A DNA stretch of 9,255 nucleotides, taken from positions 1 to 9,255 of the forward strand of contig CANQEC010000086.1 of assembly GCA_947594335.1 (NCBI GenBank). The letters run 5' to 3'. Made by a program: the position numbers and the translations under genes. This document shows positions 1-6,667 of the stretch, piece by piece; position 1 is the stretch's first letter; each line of letters opens with the position of its first letter. Under the pieces are notes generated by a model. That model searched no databases and was not told where the DNA came from. It saw only the letters and a program-made list of their open reading frames with translations. Source of the DNA: an uncultured Lachnospiraceae bacterium. Lineage in GTDB: Bacteria > Bacillota > Clostridia > Lachnospirales > Lachnospiraceae.

Positions 1-740
1 TTGCCAGGGCCGGCGCAAAGGTCTTTCACGCCGGGCTGATCGGCTCCGACGGACAGGCTTTCCTTGGGGCCTGCGAAGAATACGGGATTCATACAGAGTA
101 TATCCGCACGATAGAAGGCAGAAGCGGCCACACGATCATACAGGTGGATAAGAGCGGTCAGAACTGCATCCTCCTGTACGGCGGAAGCAACCGCGCGCTC
201 ACGAAAGAATTTATCGACGAGGTGCTTCAGAATTTTGAGGCGGGAGATTTTATTCTGCTTCAGAATGAGGTAAATCTTGTGGATTATATTATGGACAAAG
301 CATGGGAGCGCGGGATGAAGATCGTTCTCAATCCGTCCCCGTATGACGACGGGTTAAAGCCGTGCGATTTCTCGAAGGTGTACTGCTTCCTGTTAAATGA
401 GATTGAGGGGATGCAGCTGACCGGAGAGACGGATCTGAAGAAGATCCCGGGCAGGATTCTGGAGAAATACCCGGACGCGAAGGTTGTGCTGACGCTTGGC
501 GGCGAGGGCTCTGTCTATGCGGACAAAAATACGACTGTGCAGCAGAATATTTTCAAGGTGGATGTCGTGGATACCACGGCGGCGGGAGATACGTTTACCG
601 GATACTTTATCTCCGGACTGATGGAAGGACAGCCCGTGGAGGAGATCCTGAAGACAGCCGCGAAAGCGTCCGCGATCGCGGTCTCACGCAAGGGTGCGTC
701 GCCTTCGATTCCTTCAAGAGAAGAAGTGATGAAATTCTAA
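1..740 (+). CDS. rbsK: Ribokinase (PfkB-family sugar kinase), 5' end cut off by the window
   Basis: It would phosphorylate ribose, or a similar pentose, with ATP in the cytoplasm. The reading frame is open from the left edge (first full codon at base 3) to TAA at 738-740, giving 245 visible residues. Ribokinases usually have about 300, so roughly 60 N-terminal residues lie outside the window. Visible landmarks are the ARAGAKVFHAGLIGSDG segment near the start, LLQNEVN, the LNEIEG segment, VVLTLGGEGSVY, and the PfkB C-terminal signature DTTAAGDTFTG. In that signature the second Asp (bases 588-590) is the expected catalytic base. The C-terminal AIAVSRKGASPSIPS block also fits ribokinase. The gene is followed by a probable terminator and converges with the arabinofuranosidase gene. 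Family membership is clear. Ribose as the substrate is inferred, because related PfkB kinases accept other sugars and the N-terminal sugar-binding part is mostly missing. Confidence 0.9.
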   Translation, partial: ARAGAKVFHAGLIGSDGQAFLGACEEYGIHTEYIRTIEGRSGHTIIQVDKSGQNCILLYGGSNRALTKEFIDEVLQNFEAGDFILLQNEVNLVDYIMDKAWERGMKIVLNPSPYDDGLKPCDFSKVYCFLLNEIEGMQLTGETDLKKIPGRILEKYPDAKVVLTLGGEGSVYADKNTTVQQNIFKVDVVDTTAAGDTFTGYFISGLMEGQPVEEILKTAAKASAIAVSRKGASPSIPSREEVMKF

Positions 741-747
741 GACACAG

Positions 748-791
748 GGGCAGGCAGGATCCATCCGGGTCTTGTCCGCCCTTGCTTTTTT
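748..791 (+). terminator. Probable intrinsic terminator of the kinase gene
   Basis: A stem forms between 748-759 and 770-781. It has 12 positions: one A-C mismatch, two G-T wobbles and the rest Watson-Crick, with a 10-base loop. It is followed by TTGC and a run of six T (786-791), and it starts seven bases after the kinase stop codon. The wobbles are G-U only in the + transcript, which agrees with termination of the kinase mRNA. On the - strand there is no T-run after the stem, so it is not an obvious terminator for the convergent gene. Confidence 0.62.
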
Positions 792-920
792 GCGCAGGCT
801 CAGGCATGGAAACCAGCTGCTGGCGCAGCACCTGAGCCGCGCGGCGAGCAGGAGGAAACACCGCCTCCTGCCCGATCAGGCCCGTGTAAGGAAAATTGCT
901 GCTGGCGCAGCACACGGGCC
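792..920 (+). repeat. Palindromic intergenic repeat, copy 1 (modules A1-B1-A2)
   Basis: A1 (792-842): outer stem GGCTCAGG/CCTGAGCC (797-804 with 831-838), extended by GCGC/GCGC (792-795 with 839-842) around a bulged A796. It encloses a GGAAA-containing linker and an inner hairpin GCTGC-TGGC-GCAGC. B1 (845-874): GCAGGAGG (848-855) pairs with CCTCCTGC (864-871); the outer pairs continue with one A-C mismatch (847/872). A2 (877-920): outer stem GGCCCGTGT/ACACGGGCC (879-887 with 912-920), the same linker type, and inner hairpin GCTGC-TGGC-GCAGC. The copy fills the gap between two convergent genes. None of the hairpins has a T-run behind it, so they are not ordinary terminators. I do not recognise a named family. 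Confidence 0.85.
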
Positions 921-932
921 GACTTTTATCCT

Positions 933-2438
933 TTAGGACTGCGCCGGTTTCGTTCCGATTCGGATGACATTCACAGAATGGGGCCTTAACAGGATTTCCA
1001 TGCCCGGAGTAAACAGACCGAGATCCTCATGCTGTATGGTCACTTCTTCATGGCCGATATCGTTATAGCTTTCCGTGCTTTCCCCGCAGATCCAGGAAAC
1101 CGATACCTTTCCGGACGCTTCCATGTCCAGCGTAAGCGGCTGCGGATGACGGGCATCCTTGTTGACGGCGGCGATGGCATAGCCCGGCCCGTCGCCAAAG
1201 GACGTCGCGACCGCGTCGATCAGCTCTACCGTCTGCAGTTCTCCTTTTACCGACCGCAGCTCTTCGGTCGGGACATCCGATGCCCAGGTATCCAGCACCT
1301 GGTCGCCCAGATAATTCACGTACAGGTCGAACACATGATAGGTGGAGCGCAGCACGATCCCGTCCTTATGTGTAAAGATACAGCCCCTGGTGTTTACGAT
1401 GGGAGCGTAGTTTGCCATTCCTATGATGTCGCAGCTGCGGTTGCACATATTCAGGAAGCATGCCGCAAACACGGCGTCGGCCATCGTATAGCCCGTGTTG
1501 TCGTCATTTTTGTCGCGCGGGTACAGATATTCCTCTTTGGTGACACCCTGCTTTATCGTATGGACGTTGGGGTGATGCCAGCCGCGCAGGTTCCACTCGT
1601 CGAAGGCGATTTTGATATGGCCAAGATCCATCGCCTCCAGAAGCCCGCGCACCTTGCGCACGGAATCACCGATCGTGTTGGTGTAGACCATGCAGGCGTC
1701 GTAATCCGCAAAGTGATTGTTCTGGGCGAGGCTGTCCCAGTAGCCGTGGATGGAGATCCAGTCGAGGAACTGTCCGCTGTTTTTCAGGAGATTGATATTC
1801 CAGCTGATATCCGCCAGCGCGGCGGCGCTCAGCTCCGTGCAGGGATCCACGTGTTTGATCATTTTTGCGGATTCCGCCACCAGATGTCCCCACTCCTGCG
1901 CGGTTTTGGCCCCGATCTCCCACGCTCCGTAATTCTCGTTGCCGATGCTCCAGTACCTGACGCGGTGCGGTTTGGGAAAGCCGTTGGCGATTCGCCATTT
2001 CGCATACTGCCCCTCCGTCTCAAGGTTGCAGTATTCCACCCAGTCGCTCATCTCCTCGGCGGTTCCTGTGCCGGCGTTCGTGCAGATATAAGGTTCGCAG
2101 CCTATCTTCCGGCACATGCGGATATACTCATCGGTGCCGAAGGTATTCGGGTCCTCGACTCTCCACGCCTTGTCAAACAGCGGAGTTCTCTTTTCTCCCA
2201 CCGCGTCTTTCCAGTGATAGGATGAGACAAAGCAGCCGCCCGGCCAGCGCAGAACCGGTACTTTGATTTTTCGCATGGCATCCAGCACATCTGTGCGCAG
2301 GCCGTCCTCGTCCGAGAGCGGGCTGCCGGGATCATAGACGCCCCCGTAAATCTGCCGGTGGAAATGCTCGATAAAGTGACCGTAGATCATGCTGCTGCGG
2401 GTCTTTGCCGGCCGTTTCAAGTCTACATGAAGCTTCAT
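933..2438 (-). CDS. abfA: Alpha-L-arabinofuranosidase, glycoside hydrolase family 51, intracellular
   Basis: It hydrolyses terminal alpha-L-arabinofuranosyl residues from arabino- or arabinoxylo-oligosaccharides with retention of configuration. The 501 residues match the usual GH51 length of about 500. The barrel domain occupies roughly residues 15-380 and a C-terminal beta-sandwich the remainder. Visible landmarks are RWPGGC (64-69), the acid/base motif SIGNENYG with Glu168, and the nucleophile motif AFDEWN with Glu281. There is no signal peptide or membrane segment, so the enzyme should act in the cytoplasm on imported oligosaccharides. The ATG is preceded, on its own strand, by a run of A and G ending in GGGGGC about seven bases upstream, which supports this start. 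The stop is TAA, read from 935 down to 933. The gene is divergent from the ROK regulator, which suggests shared control. A long open frame on the opposite strand (1029-2225) is a shadow of this gene. Confidence 0.95.
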   Translation of the reverse strand: MKLHVDLKRPAKTRSSMIYGHFIEHFHRQIYGGVYDPGSPLSDEDGLRTDVLDAMRKIKVPVLRWPGGCFVSSYHWKDAVGEKRTPLFDKAWRVEDPNTFGTDEYIRMCRKIGCEPYICTNAGTGTAEEMSDWVEYCNLETEGQYAKWRIANGFPKPHRVRYWSIGNENYGAWEIGAKTAQEWGHLVAESAKMIKHVDPCTELSAAALADISWNINLLKNSGQFLDWISIHGYWDSLAQNNHFADYDACMVYTNTIGDSVRKVRGLLEAMDLGHIKIAFDEWNLRGWHHPNVHTIKQGVTKEEYLYPRDKNDDNTGYTMADAVFAACFLNMCNRSCDIIGMANYAPIVNTRGCIFTHKDGIVLRSTYHVFDLYVNYLGDQVLDTWASDVPTEELRSVKGELQTVELIDAVATSFGDGPGYAIAAVNKDARHPQPLTLDMEASGKVSVSWICGESTESYNDIGHEEVTIQHEDLGLFTPGMEILLRPHSVNVIRIGTKPAQS

Positions 2439-2459
2439 AAAAAACGCCCCCTTTTTACA

Positions 2460-2474
2460 TATTGTAATAAAATG
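2460..2474. promoter_or_regulatory. Candidate repressor half-site, TATTGTAATAAAATG
   Basis: The motif begins TATTGTAA, which recurs at 2618-2625 and, as TATTGTAT on the other strand, at 2573-2580. The core ATTGTA/TACAAT is also the arm of the dyad at 3843-3866. The site lies between the predicted arabinofuranosidase transcription start and its ribosome binding site, where a bound repressor could block transcription. Assigning it to the ROK protein is inference. Confidence 0.4.
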
Positions 2475-2494
2475 TCTGTCGGATCTTCGAATTT

Positions 2495-2503
2495 ATTATA
2501 ACA
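2495..2503 (-). promoter_or_regulatory. Extended -10 promoter for the arabinofuranosidase gene
   Basis: Read on the - strand this is TGTTATAAT: a perfect TATAAT preceded by the TGn extended -10 element. No good -35 box is seen at the normal spacing, which extended -10 promoters tolerate. The predicted start of transcription is near 2488, giving a leader of about 50 bases before the ATG. Confidence 0.55.
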
Positions 2504-2555
2504 AAAATATCAAAATACGCTATAAATTTTTATGTCCGGCAGCGCCATGAATGAA

Positions 2556-2584
2556 TTGATTTTTTCTGTGTAATACAATAAAAT
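2556..2584 (+). promoter_or_regulatory. Sigma-A-type promoter for the ROK regulator gene
   Basis: TTGATT (2556-2561) and TAAAAT (2579-2584) are separated by exactly 17 bases. The start of transcription would be near 2591, about 95 bases before the preferred GTG start. The ATTGTA-type motif ATACAATA (2573-2580) overlaps the spacer and the first -10 bases, as expected for an autoregulated repressor gene. Confidence 0.5.
2571..2580 (-). promoter_or_regulatory. Candidate operator motif overlapping the regulator promoter
   Basis: The + strand reads TAATACAATA. On the - strand this is TATTGTATTA, which shares the nine bases ATTGTATTA with the left half of the dyad upstream of the transporter operon (3844-3852). 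Its overlap with the predicted -10 box suggests direct repression. The binding protein is inferred. Confidence 0.42.
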
Positions 2585-2617
2585 GATGCCAGGGATAAAA
2601 TATCTTTTGTATCCAAA

Positions 2618-2627
2618 TATTGTAAAC
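2618..2627 (+). promoter_or_regulatory. Third ATTGTA-type motif, TATTGTAAAC
   Basis: It shares TATTGTAA with the site at 2460-2467. It lies roughly 30 bases downstream of the predicted regulator transcription start. Alone it is short and AT-rich, and the only support is its recurrence near the two other motifs. Confidence 0.3.
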
Positions 2628-2633
2628 TTTCAT

Positions 2634-2649
2634 GCCGGGCCTGCCCGGC
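2634..2649 (+). other. GC-rich hairpin in the ROK regulator leader
   Basis: GCCGGGC (2634-2640) is perfectly complementary to GCCCGGC (2643-2649). The innermost pairs must open to give a workable loop. It is an isolated GC-rich palindrome in an AT-rich gap, 10 bases before an in-frame ATG at 2660 and 38 bases before the preferred GTG at 2687. It could limit translation from the ATG or be a protein site; neither is shown. Confidence 0.4.
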
Positions 2650-2686
2650 GGCATCATGGATGAAAACTTGCAGAGGATGTATATTT

Positions 2687-3802
2687 GTGGAAGAGAGAAG
2701 AACAGCGGTCAGGAATCTTGGAGATGTTTACAGGCATATTTACTGGAATAAGAACAGTTCGCGGCAGACGATAGCGGCGGATCTGGGGATCAGCCTTCCC
2801 ACGGTGGCGAACAATCTCAGCCTTTTGAAGGAACAGGGGCTGATCTTCAACGCGGGGGAGTTTGAGTCCACGGGAGGCAGGAAGGCGAACAGGATCAGCT
2901 TTGTGCCGGACGCGAAAATGGCGATCGGCGTGGATATCACGAAAACCTACATGTCGTTCGTCCTTGTGGACCTGAGCCTTCGCCTGCTGGATCAGAAGAA
3001 AATCTGGATAACCTATGAAAATACGGAGGAGTATTACCGCCGGATCAGCGAGGAGGCGGAAGCGATGCTGCTCCGCGGCCATGTGGATAAAAGCAGATTC
3101 CTCGGGATCGGCATTTCCCTGCCGGTCATAGTCGGGGAAGGAGGGAGGACGATCACCTATGCGGAGGTGATCGAGGTGCCCCCGAATTTTTATGAGAGGC
3201 TGAAGCGGTGGATCCCTTATCCGTTCCGTCTGTTTAACGACGCAAATTCCGCGGGCTGGGCGGAGCTCTGGACGCGGGGCAATGATTATCCGATGGTGTA
3301 TCTGTCCTTAAGCAACAGTGTCGGCGGGGCGATCGTGCAGAACAAGAGGGTATATACGGGAAACAACTGGAGAGGCGCGGAGTTTGGCCATATGACGATA
3401 GTTCCCAACGGGAAAAGATGCTACTGCGGGAGTCTGGGCTGTCTGGACGCGTACTGCGCGGCAGGAGTTCTGTCGGATTTTGCCGGCGGGGACATCGAGG
3501 AATTTTTCCGCCGGCTGAAAACTTCGGACAACAGAGGATACCGCCGCGTGTTTGAACAGTATATGGAGGATCTGTCCGTTGCCGTCAATAATCTGCGCAT
3601 GTGTTTTGACTGCGACGTGGTGCTCGGCGGCAATGTAGGCTCCTGCATGGAGGATTATATGGAGGAGTTCCGGCGGATCGTGGAGAAGCGCACGCCTTTT
3701 GAGGACAACGCGGAGTATGTAAAATCCTGCAGCTATCGGACGGAACCCTCCGCGGTCGGGGCCGCGCTTTATTATATCGACGCATTTATCAGGCATATCT
3801 GA
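2687..3802 (+). CDS. ROK-family transcriptional repressor (XylR/NagC type)
   Basis: A cytoplasmic DNA-binding sugar-responsive regulator of 371 residues. The N-terminal winged helix-turn-helix covers about residues 5-62 (SRQTIAADLGISLPTVANNL and following); the ROK domain follows from about residue 78. The zinc motif is visible as GHM with His235, then CYCGSLGCLD with Cys245, Cys247 and Cys252. The kinase-like FNDANSAG segment keeps its Asp (185), but the nucleotide-binding glycine segments are degenerate (GVDITKTYM and SLSNSVGG), which fits a regulator rather than a sugar kinase. The start chosen is GTG at 2687 because AGAGGA (2672-2677) lies nine bases upstream; an in-frame ATG at 2660 would add nine residues but has no clear ribosome binding site. 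It lies between the divergent arabinofuranosidase gene and the transporter operon, its likely targets. The effector is unknown; xylose, arabinose or ribose are all plausible. Confidence 0.88.
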   Translation: MEERRTAVRNLGDVYRHIYWNKNSSRQTIAADLGISLPTVANNLSLLKEQGLIFNAGEFESTGGRKANRISFVPDAKMAIGVDITKTYMSFVLVDLSLRLLDQKKIWITYENTEEYYRRISEEAEAMLLRGHVDKSRFLGIGISLPVIVGEGGRTITYAEVIEVPPNFYERLKRWIPYPFRLFNDANSAGWAELWTRGNDYPMVYLSLSNSVGGAIVQNKRVYTGNNWRGAEFGHMTIVPNGKRCYCGSLGCLDAYCAAGVLSDFAGGDIEEFFRRLKTSDNRGYRRVFEQYMEDLSVAVNNLRMCFDCDVVLGGNVGSCMEDYMEEFRRIVEKRTPFEDNAEYVKSCSYRTEPSAVGAALYYIDAFIRHI

Positions 3803-3842
3803 TCCTTTCCGCCATGCCTTTTGTGCGGCGCGAAAAGATCGA

Positions 3843-3866
3843 AATTGTATTAAATTTTATACAATT
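3843..3866. promoter_or_regulatory. Near-perfect 24-bp dyad, likely operator
   Basis: Arms AATTGTAT (3843-3850) and ATACAATT (3859-3866) are perfectly complementary. The eight-base centre TAAATTTT is itself symmetric except for its outermost pair, so 22 of 24 positions obey the dyad. The arms contain the same ATTGTA core found three times in the arabinofuranosidase/regulator gap. It lies 41 bases after the regulator stop and roughly 175 bases before the best transporter promoter, so it could control an upstream promoter, act through looping, or bind another factor. Confidence 0.55.
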
Positions 3867-3906
3867 CGGTTGAAAAACACGCATACTTAAGAAAAGTTTT
3901 TTATAA

Positions 3907-3920
3907 AAGTCAGGTGACTT
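3907..3920. promoter_or_regulatory. Short dyad AAGTCA-GG-TGACTT
   Basis: Six-base arms are perfectly complementary around a GG centre, in the AT-rich transporter control region. It does not resemble the ATTGTA motif, so if it is a binding site it belongs to a different factor. A dyad this short could be chance. Confidence 0.28.
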
Positions 3921-3979
3921 AAAAAGGCAGATTGACATTTAATTAACGAGATAGAAAGAATTAGCCGTGATATTACACA

Positions 3980-3998
3980 AAAATCGCAAGCCGATTTT
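3980..3998. other. Dyad/hairpin AAAATCG-caagc-CGATTTT
   Basis: Seven-base perfect arms (3980-3986 and 3992-3998) with a five-base centre lie upstream of the best transporter promoter. A second small dyad, TAGA-tatat-TCTA (3998-4010), adjoins it. Without a downstream T-run it is not a convincing terminator. It may be a protein site or a hairpin in a longer leader if transcription starts further upstream. Confidence 0.33.
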
Positions 3999-4039
3999 AG
4001 ATATATTCTACAAACTTAAGTAAAGCTCATAATAAAAGA

Positions 4040-4068
4040 TTGACTTAGCGCTGAAAAGGGATTATAAA
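4040..4068 (+). promoter_or_regulatory. Sigma-A-type promoter of the transporter operon
   Basis: TTGACT (4040-4045) and TATAAA (4063-4068) are separated by exactly 17 bases, and transcription would start near 4075. The leader to the ATG at 4118 would be about 43 bases. The spacer contains AGCGCT (4047-4052), a six-base palindrome at the centre of an imperfect longer dyad, which could be an operator or a catabolite-control-like site; that part is speculative. Confidence 0.62.
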
Positions 4069-4117
4069 TGAGATAAAGAAACAGACAGTTTATTCTCAGA
4101 TGAATAGGGGAATCGCC

Positions 4118-5632
4118 ATGGAAGAGATAAAACTCAGAGTAAGTGGAATTGAAAAGTCGTTTCCCGGAGTCAAGGCGCTGAGCAATATCAATTTTGCCGT
4201 GAGGAAGGGAACCGTCCACGCGCTTTGCGGGGAAAACGGAGCGGGCAAGTCGACTCTGATGAAAGTGCTGACGGGGCTGTACAAGGCGGATAAGGGTCAG
4301 ATTTTTATCGATGAGAAACCGGTGGAGATCAAAAATCCGATTCAGGCGCGCGAATACGGAATATCCATGATCGCGCAGGAGCTCAACTATGTATCGGAGC
4401 TTTCCATAGAGGAAAATCTGTTTATGGGACGCCTCCCGCTCGGGAAATTTGGAAATGTGGACTGGAAAACAGTGCGCCGTGAGGCGAAGAAGTTCCTTGA
4501 GGAAGAACATCTGGATTATGACCCGGCGCAGAAGTTAAAGACGCTGACCGTGTCGGATATCCAGATGCTTGAGATCATCAAGGCGGTCACAAATAACGCC
4601 CAGGTGGTTCTGATGGACGAGCCGACCTCCTCGATTTCGCAGGCGGAGGTAAAGATCCTTTTCCACAAGATCGAGGAGCTGAAAGCCAAGGGAGTCAGCA
4701 TCATCTATATATCTCACAAGATGGAAGAAGTATTCCAGATCGCGGACGATATTACGGTGATTCGCGACGGGGAAGTGATCTCGACGGACCGCGCAGAGGA
4801 TCTTGACATACAGACAGTCATCGCGCGCATGGTCGGACGTACCATGGATAATGTTTACCCGAAGGAGCAGGTTGCGCTCGGCGAGAAAAATTTCGAGGTG
4901 GAAAATTTCAACGAGAAGGGTATCTTCGGAGATATCAGCTTTTACGCGAGAAAAAGCGAGATCGTCGGGTTCGCCGGGCTGGTGGGAGCCGGCCGGACGG
5001 AAGTGATGCGCGCCATTTACGGCCTGGATCACAAGGATTCCGGCACGGTGCGGATCGACGGAAAGGAAGTCAGGATCAGTTCGCCGAGCGACGCGATTAA
5101 GAAAAAACTCATTATGCTGTCGGAGGACCGCAAGGAGTACGGCATTGTTCCGGTCCGCAGCGTGATGGAAAACGCAAGCCTCGCTTCACTGAAACGTTAT
5201 TTTTACGGCGGCAGAAGCCACAAGGGGAAAGAACGCCGCGAGGTGCAGGAGATTTTTGGCAAGATGAATGTAAAGACGCCTTCTCTTGAGACGCTGATCT
5301 CCTCGCTTTCAGGCGGAAACGCGCAGAAGGTGCTGCTGGCAAGATGGATGCTCTGCGAACCGGAGATCATGATTCTTGACGAGCCGACAAGAGGAATCGA
5401 TGTCGGGGCCAAGTTTGAAATTTACAAGCTGATGACGGACATTGTAAAGGAAGGGAAGACGATCGTGATGGTCTCCTCCGAGCTTCCGGAGCTCATCGGC
5501 ATGTGCGACCGGATCTATGTCATGTGCCAGGGAAGGATCACAGGATGCCTGGAGCGTAAGGATTTCTCCCAGGAAGCGATCATGATGCTGGCGACAGGTC
5601 TTTCAAAGACCCATAAGAAGGAGGATGCGTGA
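4118..5632 (+). CDS. RbsA-type sugar ABC importer ATPase, two fused nucleotide-binding domains
   Basis: It drives uptake through a CUT2 (ribose/xylose/galactose family) importer on the cytoplasmic face of the membrane. It has 504 residues, the usual length. Domain 1 has Walker A GENGAGKST (38-46), a degenerate signature LTVSDIQ (143-149), Walker B VVLMDEPT with Asp167-Glu168, and His200 in the H-loop. Domain 2 has the degenerate Walker A GLVGAGRTE (287-295), with Arg293 replacing Lys, the intact signature LSGGNAQ (397-403), Walker B Asp421-Glu422, and Ser454 where the H-loop His would be. This asymmetry is typical of RbsA/MglA. The start is ATG 4118 because AGGGGA (4106-4111) lies six bases upstream; an in-frame ATG at 4100 has no ribosome binding site and would add six residues. 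Its TGA shares one base with the permease ATG, so the two are probably translationally coupled. The substrate cannot be told from the ATPase. Confidence 0.94.
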   Translation: MEEIKLRVSGIEKSFPGVKALSNINFAVRKGTVHALCGENGAGKSTLMKVLTGLYKADKGQIFIDEKPVEIKNPIQAREYGISMIAQELNYVSELSIEENLFMGRLPLGKFGNVDWKTVRREAKKFLEEEHLDYDPAQKLKTLTVSDIQMLEIIKAVTNNAQVVLMDEPTSSISQAEVKILFHKIEELKAKGVSIIYISHKMEEVFQIADDITVIRDGEVISTDRAEDLDIQTVIARMVGRTMDNVYPKEQVALGEKNFEVENFNEKGIFGDISFYARKSEIVGFAGLVGAGRTEVMRAIYGLDHKDSGTVRIDGKEVRISSPSDAIKKKLIMLSEDRKEYGIVPVRSVMENASLASLKRYFYGGRSHKGKERREVQEIFGKMNVKTPSLETLISSLSGGNAQKVLLARWMLCEPEIMILDEPTRGIDVGAKFEIYKLMTDIVKEGKTIVMVSSELPELIGMCDRIYVMCQGRITGCLERKDFSQEAIMMLATGLSKTHKKEDA

Positions 5633-6615
5633 TGAAAAACGATAAATTATCCTATTATCTGCAGAAATTTTCCATTTTGATTGTTCTGGCCGCGATGTTT
5701 CTGGTCTGCAGCTGCCTGAGCCCTTATTTCCTCAAGACCAACAACCTGATGAATATCGCGCGGCAGCTCTGCGTGGGAATCCTGATTGCATACGGGGAGA
5801 TGATCCTGATCGTCAGCGGATTTCTGGATCTGTCGGTCGGCTCTGTGCTGGCTCTTTCCGGTGTACTCGCGGTATCCGCCTACAAGGCGACGGGTTCCAT
5901 GGCTCTGGCTCTTCTGGCGGCCCTGGCGGTCGGTGTGGCCTGTAATCTGTTTAACGCTCTGTTTGTCGGCAATTTCGGCGTTCCTGCGTTCATCGCGACG
6001 CTGGGCATGCAGCAGGTGGCGCGAGGCATTGCTCTTTACTATACCGGCGGAGCAAATATCCTTCAGCTTGGGAAATTTGTAAATATCGGACAGGGCATGG
6101 TGGGAATCCTTCCGCTTCCGGTCCTCATTCTGATCGGCGTCACGGTGGTAATCTGGTATATGTTCAATCACACCAGCTACGGGCGCAATCTCTACGCGAT
6201 CGGCGGCAACCGGAAAGCTGCCGAGGCGAGCGGAATCAATTCGATCAGAAGCATCTACATATCCTACGCGATCAACGGACTTCTGGCCGGTCTTGCGGGC
6301 GTTATCTTTATGGCCCGAAACAACGCGGGACTTCCGAACGGCGCGATCGGTTATGAGATGACGGGTCTTACCGCGGTTATCGTCGGCGGAACTTCCTTCA
6401 CCGGCGGAGTCGGAACCGTTATGGGAACGGTCTGCGGAGCCTTCATTATAGGCTTCCTGGAAAATATCATGAACCTGCTCGGCGTAAACTCCTATGTCCA
6501 GAGCGTGATCCAGGGTCTGATCATTGTTCTTGCCGTTGCGTTTGATATCCGGAGCAAGAGCAAGAAGAGCAGCAAGGTGATCATGGCGGCGGACGATAAT
6601 GCCGGGAAGAAATAG
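5632..6615 (+). CDS. RbsC-type sugar ABC importer permease
   Basis: Integral membrane permease of a CUT2 importer, 327 residues. About eight to ten hydrophobic segments are visible, for example near residues 12-32, 70-82, 90-112, 160-178, 207-228, 243-275 and 290-306. Family landmarks are GFLDLSVGSVLAL (63-75), GRNLYAIGGN (184-193) followed by the AAEASGI cytoplasmic loop that contacts the ATPase, and AVIVGGTSFTGGVGT (248-262). The tail is short, basic and polar. The start is ATG 5632, overlapping the ATPase stop as TGATG, with AAGGAGG (5618-5624) seven bases upstream; a GTG three bases earlier is possible but less likely. The gene is followed by an unusual hairpin-rich gap before the binding-protein gene. 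Family certain, substrate not. Confidence 0.94.
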   Translation: MKNDKLSYYLQKFSILIVLAAMFLVCSCLSPYFLKTNNLMNIARQLCVGILIAYGEMILIVSGFLDLSVGSVLALSGVLAVSAYKATGSMALALLAALAVGVACNLFNALFVGNFGVPAFIATLGMQQVARGIALYYTGGANILQLGKFVNIGQGMVGILPLPVLILIGVTVVIWYMFNHTSYGRNLYAIGGNRKAAEASGINSIRSIYISYAINGLLAGLAGVIFMARNNAGLPNGAIGYEMTGLTAVIVGGTSFTGGVGTVMGTVCGAFIIGFLENIMNLLGVNSYVQSVIQGLIIVLAVAFDIRSKSKKSSKVIMAADDNAGKK

Positions 6616-6618
6616 GAA

Positions 6619-6660
6619 TGCAGTGCCGCGGCGGTTTGCGGCGCAAATCCCGCGGCTGCA
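6619..6660 (+). other. Strong hairpin just after the permease stop codon
   Basis: GCCGCGG (6625-6631) pairs with CCGCGGC (6650-6656). TGCA at 6619-6622 and 6657-6660 extends the stem across a two-base bulge, and an inner TTTGC/GCAAA stem (6635-6639 with 6643-6647) closes on GGC. It begins four bases after the permease stop and has no T-run behind it. A stem here could protect upstream mRNA from 3' exonucleases or cause partial termination. It is not a copy of the A or B repeat modules. Confidence 0.6.
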
Positions 6661-6667
6661 GTTATAT

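Noticed and set aside
607..915. 102-codon open frame on - between the kinase and the arabinofuranosidase
   Set aside because: It is built from the repeat and terminator read on the opposite strand and overlaps the end of the kinase.
1029..2225. 398-codon open frame on + opposite the arabinofuranosidase
   Set aside because: It is a mirror of a strongly recognisable GH51 gene with GC-rich codons, has no family motif and no ribosome binding site of note.
3799..3840. Terminator after the ROK regulator
   Set aside because: The possible GATC...GATC stem has mismatches and bulges and no T-run, so it is not supported as a terminator.
3932..3960. Promoter with perfect -35 TTGACA at 3932-3937
   Set aside because: No acceptable -10 box occurs 16-18 bases downstream, and the TTGACT-17-TATAAA pair at 4040-4068 is far better.
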